8,999 nt of DNA from JBNKDD01 sp050288085. Lineage in GTDB: Bacteria > Chloroflexota > Anaerolineae > Aggregatilineales > UBA3940. The position numbers and the translations under genes were made by a program. The stretch is taken from the NCBI GenBank assembly GCA_050288085.1, contig JBNKDD010000231.1, positions 1-8,999 of the forward strand, written 5' to 3'. Every line of letters begins with the position of its first letter. Within the stretch, counting starts at the first letter, position 1. This document shows, one piece after another, positions 1-6,552 of this stretch. Below the pieces are notes generated by a model. That model was not told where the DNA came from, did no database searches, and was given only the letters and a program-made list of their open reading frames with translations.

Positions 1-302
1 GCTTTGCGCCTCTAAAGCCCTATCCTGCCGAAGTCGAGGCATTAAATTATGAAGCTTTCCCTGGATTGAATCTGCTGCCGGGAAAAGTGATCCTTCCGCA
101 GTTTAACTGGCTGCCGGAACCAGTCGTTCAGAAGATTACGGCGATTACCCCACCGGATTCGATGTTGGTCGGGATCGACGATCAGGCGGCCTTGCTCTAT
201 GATAGTCACGAGTGGGAAGTGTCCGGCCTGGGCAGTGTGACACTTCTGGTCGACGGCCGGGTTTCCCAGGTTGTTAAATCCGGTCAGAAGATTCTATTGT
301 GA
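1..302 (+). CDS. Peptidase S51 / cyanophycinase-like protein, C-terminal part (5' end outside window)
   Basis: The frame is open from the left edge (first full codon at 3) to the TGA at 300-302, so about 99 C-terminal residues of a longer protein are visible. The TTG at 66 lies inside the frame and is not a credible start. The pattern 'GLNLLPGKVILPQFNW', then 'VGIDDQAALLYD', then 'WEVSGLGSVTLLVDG' resembles the end of the S51 / type 1 glutamine amidotransferase-like fold: a late strand with a conserved Gly-Leu-x-Leu-Leu-Pro-Gly, then 'GID(E/D)xxAL' and a 'V.G.G.V' strand. The catalytic Ser/His region would lie upstream and cannot be checked, so peptidase activity is not shown. The next gene begins 8 bases after the stop, which suggests one transcript. 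The first 17 bases resemble a palindromic repeat found again near 3229 (see findings). Family assignment is from recall of the motif pattern, not a search. Confidence 0.62.
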   Translation, partial: FAPLKPYPAEVEALNYEAFPGLNLLPGKVILPQFNWLPEPVVQKITAITPPDSMLVGIDDQAALLYDSHEWEVSGLGSVTLLVDGRVSQVVKSGQKILL

Positions 303-310
303 GGTGCGTG

Positions 311-1333
311 ATGAAATTAGATGCCACGCTTCAGAGTTTTGATGATCTGATGCTGCTGCCCGATATCGCGAGGTCGGCGGAAGTAACCGGATTCGCGGGG
401 CTGTGGTCAACTGAGGTGCAGCATGATCCCTTCATCCAGTTGACGCTGGGCGCGACAACCACGCAGAGGATCAGCCTGGGGACAGCAATCGCGTTGAGTT
501 TCACTCGCAGCCCGATGTCATTGGCGTATAGCTGCTGGGATCTGGCGGCGATGACTCAAGGTCGGTTTATTCTGGGGCTGGGGACTCAGATCAAGGCGCA
601 TAATGAGCGTCGATTCAGCGTGCCCTGGTCGGCTCCGATTCCGCGTCTGCGGGAGGTAATCGAGGGGATGCGGGCGATCTGGCAGGCGTGGCGCAGCGGG
701 GAACGGTTGAACTACCGGGGCGATTATTACCGGTTCACCTTGATGACTCCGTTCTTCACCCCACCGCGGCATGATTATGCGATCCCGATCTACATTGCAG
801 GGGTCAATACCGGGTTGTGTAAACTGGCGGGCCAGTTGTGTGAAGGGTTCCACGTCCATCCCTTGAACTCGGCTAAATACCTGCAAGAGGTGATACGACC
901 GGCGATCAGTGAAGGTGCAGAAAGTACGGGGCGATCCATTGATGATGTCTCGTTGAGTGGATCGGTGTTTGTGGTAACCGGCATGAATGATCAACAGAAA
1001 GAGGGTTTACGGGAGATGGTGCGCCAGCAAATCAGCTTTTATGCGAGCACACCCAGCTACCGGGTGATCTACGAAACGCATGGTTGGGAAGATATAGCCG
1101 AAGAACTATCCAGGCTGGCAGCGCGGAAAAAATGGGGCGAGATGCCGGGGTTGATCACCGATGAGATGATCGAGACGTTTGCGGTGGTTGCCGAACCGGA
1201 GAAAGTCGGGCAGGCGGTGATCGACCGGTATGGCGGGCTTCTGGATCGGGTGCATTATTATCTGCCTTATCCCGGTGATTTCGGACCGCTGTGGGAAGCT
1301 TCTGTTGAGGCGTTTTCAGTTTTGAAGGGATGA
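311..1333 (+). CDS. LLM-class F420-dependent oxidoreductase (MSMEG_2256-type luciferase-like family)
   Basis: This is a 340-residue luciferase-like TIM-barrel flavin/F420 enzyme, expected in the cytosol; the substrate is unknown. The opening 'MKLDATL' and the arrangement 'GFAGLWSTEVQHDPFIQLTLGA' (residues 27-48), 'TQRISLGTAI' (51-60), 'TQGRFILGLGTQ' (82-93) and 'IPIYIAGVN' (148-156) match the bacterial luciferase-like oxidoreductase superfamily. The length and N-terminus fit the group annotated as F420-dependent oxidoreductase, MSMEG_2256 family. Use of F420 rather than FMN is inferred from family membership. The start was set at ATG 311 because GAGGT lies at 301-305, five bases upstream. The in-frame GTG at 299 would overlap the previous stop and has no such site. 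The stop TGA (1331-1333) overlaps the next ATG (1330) as ATGA. No frameshift or missing segment is visible. Confidence 0.85.
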   Translation: MKLDATLQSFDDLMLLPDIARSAEVTGFAGLWSTEVQHDPFIQLTLGATTTQRISLGTAIALSFTRSPMSLAYSCWDLAAMTQGRFILGLGTQIKAHNERRFSVPWSAPIPRLREVIEGMRAIWQAWRSGERLNYRGDYYRFTLMTPFFTPPRHDYAIPIYIAGVNTGLCKLAGQLCEGFHVHPLNSAKYLQEVIRPAISEGAESTGRSIDDVSLSGSVFVVTGMNDQQKEGLREMVRQQISFYASTPSYRVIYETHGWEDIAEELSRLAARKKWGEMPGLITDEMIETFAVVAEPEKVGQAVIDRYGGLLDRVHYYLPYPGDFGPLWEASVEAFSVLKG

Positions 1334-2025
1334 AGAGAATGGCTTTTGATATTCACGAAGATTTGATTGATCTGAATACAGGGGAATTTAAGGAAAAGGC
1401 GGCTGGCCGATACCTTCGGCGGCTTATTGAGTTGTTTGAAGAATCCCCGGAAGGGCAGCCGTTGACGGAGGAAGAAGAATACTCCTACTGGACGGATCTA
1501 TTTCTTGAATATAGTATTGACTATCAGGGCCTTACTCCACCTGAAATGACCCGTGAGTCGGTAAGTGAGGTACTGCTCGGTATCTTTCCAGCAAAAGTTA
1601 CCGCTGAACCGGAATCAGCTCCCCAGATAGTCAAGGAGTTGATGGCCTTCTGGCGATTTTTGGGGCGAGAATTTGAGCTGGAAAATGCACAGGAATGTGA
1701 GCAGTATATCGGTGGGTTGACAACAAAAATCGAACAGGAGCTTGGTGACCCGTCTAATTACGGTATGGCAAAATCGATGATGATGGCCGGGCTTAGACGG
1801 GGTTTTGATCTCAGCACTGATGAAGGCGTCAATGAGTGGATGAAGACCTACAATCAGGAAATGATATCTGGGAAAATCGAGCTGCCGCCATTGCCAATGA
1901 TGGGGCCATTTTTTGATACACCTGACGCCCCACCATCTCGTGCTGATTCTAAAGCGAAGCAGAAACGTAAAAAGAGTTCGGCGAGTCGTAAGCGGAATCG
2001 GCCTAAAAAACGAAAGAAAAAGTAA
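1330..2025 (+). CDS. Unrecognised protein with lysine/arginine-rich C-terminal tail
   Basis: I do not recognise the function of this 231-residue protein. It is mostly charged and helical in appearance, with no signal peptide or membrane segment, so it is probably cytosolic. Visible blocks are 'TPPEMTRESVSEVLLGIFPAKV' in part (about 69-90), a helix 'KELMAFWRFLGREFEL' (102-117), and 'YGMAKSMMMAGLRRGFDLST' (144-163). The 'MAKS..M.G...G.D' pattern recalls uncharacterised bacterial proteins I cannot name. Residues about 204-231 form a tail made almost entirely of K, R, S and P ending KKRKKK, which suggests binding to nucleic acid or another polyanion (inference). Two starts are possible. ATG 1330 overlaps the upstream stop (ATGA). 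ATG 1339 (residue 4) is better spaced, eight bases after GAAGGGA (1324-1330). The stop TAA shares its last base with the next ATG. Codons are more A/T-rich than in the neighbouring operon genes. Confidence 0.75.
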   Translation: MKRMAFDIHEDLIDLNTGEFKEKAAGRYLRRLIELFEESPEGQPLTEEEEYSYWTDLFLEYSIDYQGLTPPEMTRESVSEVLLGIFPAKVTAEPESAPQIVKELMAFWRFLGREFELENAQECEQYIGGLTTKIEQELGDPSNYGMAKSMMMAGLRRGFDLSTDEGVNEWMKTYNQEMISGKIELPPLPMMGPFFDTPDAPPSRADSKAKQKRKKSSASRKRNRPKKRKKK

Positions 2026-4931
2026 TGACAAAACTCCGATTAAATCGCAATGACCTGCTGGCGATTGGCGCATTGATTATCCTGTCGGTGGCGTTTTTCT
2101 GGAAGATGACCTTCACCGATCTGATCCTGCCACGCGGGGATGTATTCGCTTACTTCTACCCTTATTGGGATTATCGGAACGAGATCATGCAGTTGGGGCG
2201 GATTCCGCTGTGGAATCCATACCTGTTTATGGGTGCACCCTTCCTGGCGAACAGTCAGGCTGGAGTCCTGTATCCGCCGAACTGGCTGCTGATCGGGTTT
2301 AATGCGCCGACGGCGGTGAAGATCGCGATTGTGATGCATGTCGCGTGGGCAGCGGTTGGGATGTATTTGCTGGCGCGGCGGACGTTTTCGCTCAAGATGA
2401 TGGGCGCGATGCTGGCGAGTATCACCTTTGCGCTGGGGGGATATCTCACCGCACAGGTGGAGCATGTCAACCAGCTTCAGGGATTGGCCTGGCTGCCCTG
2501 GCTATTCTGGCTGTGGAGTGAGGTGATCGGCGGAAAGTGGAAATCACTGCTGTGGTTGGGTTTGGCCTTTGCGATGCAGTTGTTGGCGGGGCATACCCAA
2601 TCGGCGTTTATCAGCGGAGTCGGATTGGGCGTCTGGGCGCTGTGGGAGATGGTCGGACGGTGGAAGGCCCTCACCCCCGCCGACCGGAGGTCGGCACCCC
2701 CTCTCCCTCAGGGCGAGGGGAAGGAGAAAAACCCTTTGGTGGCCCGTTGGCGAAACCTGCTCTGGCCGGTTGGAATAGTGGCGACTGCGTCGGTGCTGGC
2801 GCTGGTTTTGGCGGCGGTGCAGCTCCTCCCGACGATGGAGCTCACCCGGTTGAGCAACCGGAGCGGCGGGTTGGGGTTCCTGGAGGCGGTGTCGTTCTCG
2901 TTCAGGCCAACCCTGATCGGGCGGGGGCTGCTGCCGAATTATCATGCGGAAAACCTGTTCACCGAATATGTGGCTTATGTCGGGATTGTCGCGTTGGTTC
3001 TGGCGCTAATCGGAGCGTGGAATCAACGCCGCGACCATCAGGTAGTCGGATTGGTGATCCTGGCCGGTGTGGCACTGTTTCTGGCATTTGGGGCCTATAA
3101 CCCGGTTTACTGGCAGTTGGTGCGATTTGTTCCGGGCTTTGACCTGTTCCGTGCCCCGGCGCGATGGTTGGCGCTGTGGGGATTTGCGGTGGCGCTGCTG
3201 GCGGGGATTGGGTTTGAGAGGGCGCAAAGCCTTGCGCCCCTACAGGTCAAGGATTTAATAAGACGATTGTGGCCCGGTTTGATTGTCTTGGGGTTGATGG
3301 GGTTGGCGTTTCTTGCGCCGCTTGAGTTGGATGAGGTGATCGGCGCGACTCGTCCCGGTATGAACGAGGTGATCATCTGGGTGGGGACTCTGGTATTGGG
3401 GCTGGCGCTGATCGTGACGTGGGGATGGGAACCAATGCGACGTTTCGGTGCGTCGGCAGTTGTAGCGCTGGTTACGGTGGAACTATTCGTCGCGTCGCAG
3501 AATTTACCCTACAACAATCTGAGTGCTCCCTCTGCCTGGAGCAGCCAGAGGCCAGCGATCAGTACCCTGTTGGCGGCAGGAGAAGATCAAACCCCACCGG
3601 ATAGGTTTCTATCACTCTCGGATATCCTGTTTGATCCGGGTGATCTGCGAGAGATTGAGGCGATCTACGGGCCGTACCTGACCGATCAAGCGCTGTTCGA
3701 TTACGTCATCGCTGCCAAGCAAAAGGAGATCATCGCACCGAATCTGCCGATGGCCTGGGAGATTCCATCAATGGATGGATTTGACGGGGGGATTCTGCCG
3801 ACGCGGGATTATATTCAATACACCGCGTTGTTCCTTGATGAAGAAGCGACCGATGGGCGGCTGAGGGAATTCCTGGAGAATGTGCCCGATCTGCCCTGGC
3901 TTGAGATGGCAAATGTGCGCTGGATTATCACCGATAAGATATTTGATGCCTGGGTGAACGGTGTGTACTATGACCTTCAGTTCCCGGCAAGCAGCATGGT
4001 CAAAGGGGAAACATCACCGCCTGCTATAGAAGCTTACCCGCCGCGGGAATTTGAGGCGACGGCGGTGGGCATCATCGGGCATATCGAGGGGGCGGAATCG
4101 CTGCCTGACGGGACTCAGATCGGGTCGGTTGAAGTGCCGGGCGAGGGCGAATTGCCGGTCGTCTTGCCGCTGTTAGTAGGTGAACATTTAGCCGAAGGGC
4201 TGCCGGGTGATGTTCAGCACAGCCAACCGGAGGTGGTCGGGTATTTTACCCCGGATCAGCCTGAGCTGGGCGAGTATCATGCCTTGATTAGCTGGGGACA
4301 CCCTCTGCCAGTCGAGCAGATCAATATCTCGGTGGAGTCGAGTTTTCCCGGCAAGCTGGTGATTCGGGGCGTGACACTGATCGATGAGCGGAGCGGGGCG
4401 TTCCAGTTTACCAGCCTGTCGCAGGGGAACGTGATCCGGCTGGCACATTCGGCGGAAGTGAAGATTTACGAGTACGACGAGGCGCTGCCCCGTGCTTACC
4501 TGGTATGTGAGCCTGAAGTGGTCGGGGATCAGGAGCAAGCGTGGGTACATCTGGCCGAATCGCCGGATGCCCCGGTGATTGTGGCGGAGGGTGATCAGGC
4601 TTTACCATTAGACTGTATGCCCGGTACGGCGGCAATTACCCGTTACGAGCCAGAGCGGGTTGAGATTACGGTGGATAGTCCTGGAGCAGGCGCATATCTG
4701 ATCCTGTCAGATGCGTGGTATCCCGGTTGGGAAGCGACGGTTGACGGTCAGGCCGCCGAGATTTACTGGGCGAATGGATTGTTCCGGGCGGTGTCCGTGC
4801 CGAATGGTCAGCACGAGGTGACGTTCACCTATCGAAGCAGGCCGTTTGTGGCCGGTGGGGTGATCAGCCTGGTGTCGCTGCTCAGTGTGGTGATTGGCCT
4901 ATTCTGGCCGGGAAAGCGGGAAACTACATGA
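2025..4931 (+). CDS. YfhO-family polytopic membrane protein
   Basis: This 968-residue integral membrane protein is of the YfhO type, a GT-C-like group of predicted glycosyltransferases linked in Bacillus to cell-envelope polymer glycosylation. The donor and acceptor here are unknown. After a first helix (about 11-28) comes the family block with 'RGDV' (37-40), 'YFYPYWDY' (43-50), 'RIPLWNPYLFMGAPF' (59-73) and 'GVLYPPNWL' (80-88). About a dozen hydrophobic helices follow up to residue 490. A soluble, probably extracellular region of about 440 residues comes next, then a final helix near 942-962. The C-terminal block 'ILSDAWYPGWEATVDG' and 'VPNGQHEVTFTYRS' is the familiar beta-sandwich end of YfhO proteins. 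Start ATG 2025 overlaps the previous TAA (TAATG); only a weak purine tract precedes it, so coupling is likely. Two proline-rich segments at residues 215-235 and 399-407 coincide with palindromic DNA repeats and are probably insertions into cytoplasmic loops. The gene ends in an ATGA overlap with the YaeQ-like gene. Confidence 0.88.
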   Translation: MTKLRLNRNDLLAIGALIILSVAFFWKMTFTDLILPRGDVFAYFYPYWDYRNEIMQLGRIPLWNPYLFMGAPFLANSQAGVLYPPNWLLIGFNAPTAVKIAIVMHVAWAAVGMYLLARRTFSLKMMGAMLASITFALGGYLTAQVEHVNQLQGLAWLPWLFWLWSEVIGGKWKSLLWLGLAFAMQLLAGHTQSAFISGVGLGVWALWEMVGRWKALTPADRRSAPPLPQGEGKEKNPLVARWRNLLWPVGIVATASVLALVLAAVQLLPTMELTRLSNRSGGLGFLEAVSFSFRPTLIGRGLLPNYHAENLFTEYVAYVGIVALVLALIGAWNQRRDHQVVGLVILAGVALFLAFGAYNPVYWQLVRFVPGFDLFRAPARWLALWGFAVALLAGIGFERAQSLAPLQVKDLIRRLWPGLIVLGLMGLAFLAPLELDEVIGATRPGMNEVIIWVGTLVLGLALIVTWGWEPMRRFGASAVVALVTVELFVASQNLPYNNLSAPSAWSSQRPAISTLLAAGEDQTPPDRFLSLSDILFDPGDLREIEAIYGPYLTDQALFDYVIAAKQKEIIAPNLPMAWEIPSMDGFDGGILPTRDYIQYTALFLDEEATDGRLREFLENVPDLPWLEMANVRWIITDKIFDAWVNGVYYDLQFPASSMVKGETSPPAIEAYPPREFEATAVGIIGHIEGAESLPDGTQIGSVEVPGEGELPVVLPLLVGEHLAEGLPGDVQHSQPEVVGYFTPDQPELGEYHALISWGHPLPVEQINISVESSFPGKLVIRGVTLIDERSGAFQFTSLSQGNVIRLAHSAEVKIYEYDEALPRAYLVCEPEVVGDQEQAWVHLAESPDAPVIVAEGDQALPLDCMPGTAAITRYEPERVEITVDSPGAGAYLILSDAWYPGWEATVDGQAAEIYWANGLFRAVSVPNGQHEVTFTYRSRPFVAGGVISLVSLLSVVIGLFWPGKRETT
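2668..2726 (+). repeat. Palindromic REP/MITE-like unit inside the YfhO-like gene
   Basis: About 59 bases with two consecutive hairpins lie in-frame in the membrane-protein gene. Hairpin 1 has perfect 7-base arms GCCGACC (2679-2685) and GGTCGGC (2689-2695) around GGA. Hairpin 2 has 10-base arms at 2698-2707 and 2711-2720 around TCA, with one mismatch. The layout 'CCCTCACCCC...CCCTCTCCC...GGGCGAGGGG' matches a class of dispersed palindromes I know from many bacterial genomes, usually intergenic. Translated, it gives residues 215-235, beginning ALTPADRR and ending QGEGKEK, unlike the surrounding hydrophobic protein. Only one copy is in this window, so its dispersed nature is inferred. Confidence 0.6.
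3216..3246 (+). repeat. Second palindromic unit inside the YfhO-like gene
   Basis: Perfect 8-base inverted arms GGGCGCAA (3220-3227) and TTGCGCCC (3232-3239) flank AGCC, followed by CTACAG. In translation it supplies residues 399-407 (RAQSLAPLQ), directly after a membrane helix ending GIGFE and before a basic stretch KDLIRRL. The core looks like a dispersed palindrome ending in TTGCGCCCCTAC. The left arm beyond the core is degraded. A related 17-base half occurs at the left window edge. Confidence 0.45.
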
Positions 4932-5434
4932 CTTCGGATTTGATGCTGCGGCAGAAGTGGACTCTAAAGGCGCATGGTAAGCAGATTGTGCTGGTTAAGC
5001 ATGCCAACGAGCGCAGCGCTCATGTCTTGATGAAGGCGTTTATCTGGGCGCTGTATTTGCCCGATTATCCCGATTTGCTGGTCGAGGTGCGGATCGGCGA
5101 CCGGTATAAGCCCGACGTGGTGTCCTTTGATCGCACCGTGAATGAGCCGCTGCGTGAAAACCTCAAGCCGCGTTTCTGGGGCGAGTCGGGGCGGGTTGGA
5201 AAGCAGAAGATTCACTCGCTGGCGAAGCGGTTTAAAAACACGCATTTTGCGATTGCTAAATGGGAAACAAGGCTTGATCCCTATATCGAGATCGTCACCG
5301 AGGCGATGGATGGACTAGCCCGGACTGCTCCCTTTGATTTGATCCACTTTCCGGCTGACAGCGCGGAACGGTTTATCGATCAGGATGGGAACATCCACCT
5401 GACACATGATGATGTGCAGTGGGTGCGGTTGTAA
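4928..5434 (+). CDS. YaeQ-like protein with PD-(D/E)XK-type residue pattern
   Basis: This is a 168-residue soluble protein. A helix 'ERSAHVLMKAFIWALY' (28-43) is followed by a strand 'DLLVEVRIG' (49-57), then 'YKPDVVSFD' (60-68), 'PRFWGESGRVGKQKI' (81-95) and 'THFAIAKWE' (105-113). This order resembles YaeQ (helix 'ERMMVRLLAWAL', 'EPDLW', 'LWIEVGQP..KRLRKA', 'QVVVYCYG'), a family with a PD-(D/E)XK nuclease-like fold. D63, E86 and K92 or K94 are candidate active-site positions. Nuclease activity is not established for YaeQ proteins, so the role is unknown. The start ATG overlaps the YfhO-like stop (ATGA), and the purine tract GCGGGAAA upstream is weak. The gene closes the plus-strand operon and converges on the minus-strand membrane protein gene, with 15 bases between their stop codons. 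Its last 30 codons are partly duplicated at 6451-6540. Confidence 0.6.
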   Translation: MTSDLMLRQKWTLKAHGKQIVLVKHANERSAHVLMKAFIWALYLPDYPDLLVEVRIGDRYKPDVVSFDRTVNEPLRENLKPRFWGESGRVGKQKIHSLAKRFKNTHFAIAKWETRLDPYIEIVTEAMDGLARTAPFDLIHFPADSAERFIDQDGNIHLTHDDVQWVRL

Positions 5435-5449
5435 AGCTGCTGGGCAGAG

Positions 5450-6250
5450 TTACGCGCCTCCGTGATGACGATTTATTGCCATAAAAAATATCAGGGATAC
5501 CAACGCAAGCCCGATAACTACTTGTCCAAGCACAAGCACCGGCTGCGGGATGTAAAGCAGTAGATCAGGGATTCTATCGAACACATTAGCGACCAGGAAC
5601 GCAGCAGCCAGGATATTGAAGGATATGAAAAGACCCAGACCGCGCATTAAGCCGCGACGGAATTTGACCGGTTTGTGTGTAACTTGATATTTTGCTTCAA
5701 GCTCAATGTACATATCCAGTGAACTGATACGCATCGGTACGCGGAACTTTTTTGTGGTGAATTTACGCATTTGTTCCTGATGAAGGCGGTAGGCGTCAGA
5801 GATGCTTTTTTTCGTAAAATGGGAGCAAAAGTTGCGTGTGTCAAAGTTCTCGCCAATCGGATAGCCTGTCTCTATGGCACTATCGTCATCGTACCAGGTT
5901 GAAAACTGGAGAGCTGCTTTGTCCCCGTACTCGATCACTTCAACAACAATATCCTTCTCTGAATTAACGTAATACCACACATTAGCAACCGCCTTATGCT
6001 CCGGCAGGTGTACTTCTGCTATCACATCTTGTTGGAAGCCTAATTCTTCAAGCTCTCGTGCCATCGCCTGGATCAGAGCCGGTGTGAAAAATTCGGAATT
6101 AGTTACGTCTACCATGTGGGGTGGCTTTCTCCTCATGAGGCTTCTTAGCCATTTCCACACGAAGGCATAAAAGGTGAAGCCGATAGTTGCCAACATAATC
6201 AAAGTTACAATTGCAACAACCAGTAGCAATGATTGCGTAAACGCCGACAT
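5450..6250 (-). CDS. Unrecognised three-helix membrane protein, paralog 1
   Basis: This 266-residue protein belongs to a family I do not recognise. One membrane segment lies at about residues 7-33, followed by basic residues (KWLRSLMRRK). A soluble domain of about 160 residues comes next, then a basic stretch (KPVKFRRGLMRG), a segment at about 205-223 and a last one at about 236-258. The positive-inside rule would put the central domain in the cytoplasm and the N-terminus outside. Core motifs are 'LEELGFQ' (67-73), 'WYYVNSEKD' (92-100), 'ALQFSTWYDDDS' (113-124), 'PIGEN' (131-135) and 'DAYRLHQEQM' (152-161). An upstream ATG at 6355 would add 35 residues, but ATG 6250 is preferred. It is preceded by GGGAGG five bases away and gives exactly the length of paralog 2, to which it aligns without a gap. 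It converges with the YaeQ-like gene. No catalytic motif is evident. Confidence 0.72.
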   Translation of the reverse strand: MSAFTQSLLLVVAIVTLIMLATIGFTFYAFVWKWLRSLMRRKPPHMVDVTNSEFFTPALIQAMARELEELGFQQDVIAEVHLPEHKAVANVWYYVNSEKDIVVEVIEYGDKAALQFSTWYDDDSAIETGYPIGENFDTRNFCSHFTKKSISDAYRLHQEQMRKFTTKKFRVPMRISSLDMYIELEAKYQVTHKPVKFRRGLMRGLGLFISFNILAAAFLVANVFDRIPDLLLYIPQPVLVLGQVVIGLALVSLIFFMAINRHHGGA

Positions 6251-6255
6251 TACAG

Positions 6256-6261
6256 CCTCCC
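6256..6261 (-). promoter_or_regulatory. Ribosome binding site fixing the start of membrane paralog 1
   Basis: Reading on the minus strand, GGGAGG is followed by CTGTA and then ATG at 6250. This is a strong Shine-Dalgarno match at five-base spacing. It supports the shorter start over the ATG at 6355. Confidence 0.7.
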
Positions 6262-6276
6262 AAAGGGCGTTATTTG

Positions 6277-6286
6277 ATCCCGGGAT
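6277..6286. promoter_or_regulatory. Perfect palindrome ATCCCGGGAT upstream of membrane paralog 1
   Basis: A ten-base perfect palindrome lies in the leader of paralog 1, inside a longer stretch (6269-6284) that has a near copy, in the opposite orientation relative to the gene, in the leader of paralog 3 (8277-8291). It could be an operator or chance; there is no further support. Confidence 0.2.
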
Positions 6287-6365
6287 TGGGCTTCGAAATG
6301 GCGAATTTTGCCAATGTAAGAGACTGATGAAATTCCCGGCCCTGCTTTTGCACAAAATCGAGGTA

Positions 6366-6371
6366 AGTATA
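6366..6371 (-). promoter_or_regulatory. Candidate -10 box for membrane paralog 1
   Basis: On the minus strand the sequence CTATACTTACCT contains TATACT, 116 bases before the ATG at 6250. No convincing -35 box is seen at 17 bases. The candidate is kept because paralog 3 has the similar CTATAATTTACCT at nearly the same distance from its start (121 bases). Confidence 0.3.
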
Positions 6372-6450
6372 GCCTAATTGACGCTAATGAAAAGTTTCCC
6401 GGTTATCAAATTGACTAAGGGATAGTATTAAAATCGACGCGGCAGGTGCA

Positions 6451-6540
6451 TACTTCTCGACTGACAGCGCAGAGCGGTTCATCGATCAGGATGGGAACAT
6501 TCACCTGACGCATGATGATGTGCAGTGGGTGCGGTTGTGA
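6451..6540 (+). pseudogene. 3'-end relic of a YaeQ-like gene copy
   Basis: These 90 bases align without gaps to the last 90 bases of the intact YaeQ-like gene (5345-5434), with 10 differences by hand count. The final 25 sense codons encode identical residues (from DSAERF to QWVRL), with five third-position changes and TGA instead of TAA. Upstream, identity falls off at about 6451. The frame stays open back to 6415, where an in-frame TGA (6412-6414) closes it, and there is no ATG, GTG or TTG in that stretch. It is therefore a truncated relic, not an expressed gene as it stands. It lies 12 bases from the stop of convergent membrane paralog 2, mirroring the 15-base gap between the intact gene and paralog 1. 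The pair [YaeQ-like 3' end + membrane gene] therefore looks like the duplicated unit. Confidence 0.85.
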
Positions 6541-6552
6541 TTGCCGGAATAT

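Larger units (their letters stand above)
6262..6450. other. Gene-free spacer upstream of membrane paralog 1
   Basis: The 302-base gap between the coding regions of paralogs 1 and 2 is partly explained by the ribosome site, the palindrome, the -10 candidate and the YaeQ-like relic. The remaining spacer has no coding frame I can support. The 35-residue N-terminal extension of paralog 1 that could be read here lacks any counterpart in the other two copies. Confidence 0.5.

Noticed and set aside
518..994. 158-residue open frame on the minus strand inside the oxidoreductase gene
   Set aside because: Antisense shadow of a well-supported coding region; the composition is unlike a natural protein and there is no ribosome site.
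2668..2726. Intrinsic terminator
   Set aside because: The hairpins lie inside a continuous reading frame, and only a short A-rich stretch follows, with no T-tract.
2537..3100. 187-residue plus-strand frame inside the YfhO-like gene
   Set aside because: An out-of-phase frame in high-G+C coding DNA, rich in G, P and R. The YfhO frame carries clear family motifs across the same bases.
6251..6355. 35-residue N-terminal extension of membrane paralog 1
   Set aside because: No counterpart in paralogs 2 and 3, and a strong ribosome site precedes the internal ATG at 6250.
6411..6432. Plus-strand promoter (TTGACT ... ATTAAAAT) upstream of the relic
   Set aside because: The spacing between the boxes is about 10 bases, too short, and there is no start codon downstream in the relic frame.
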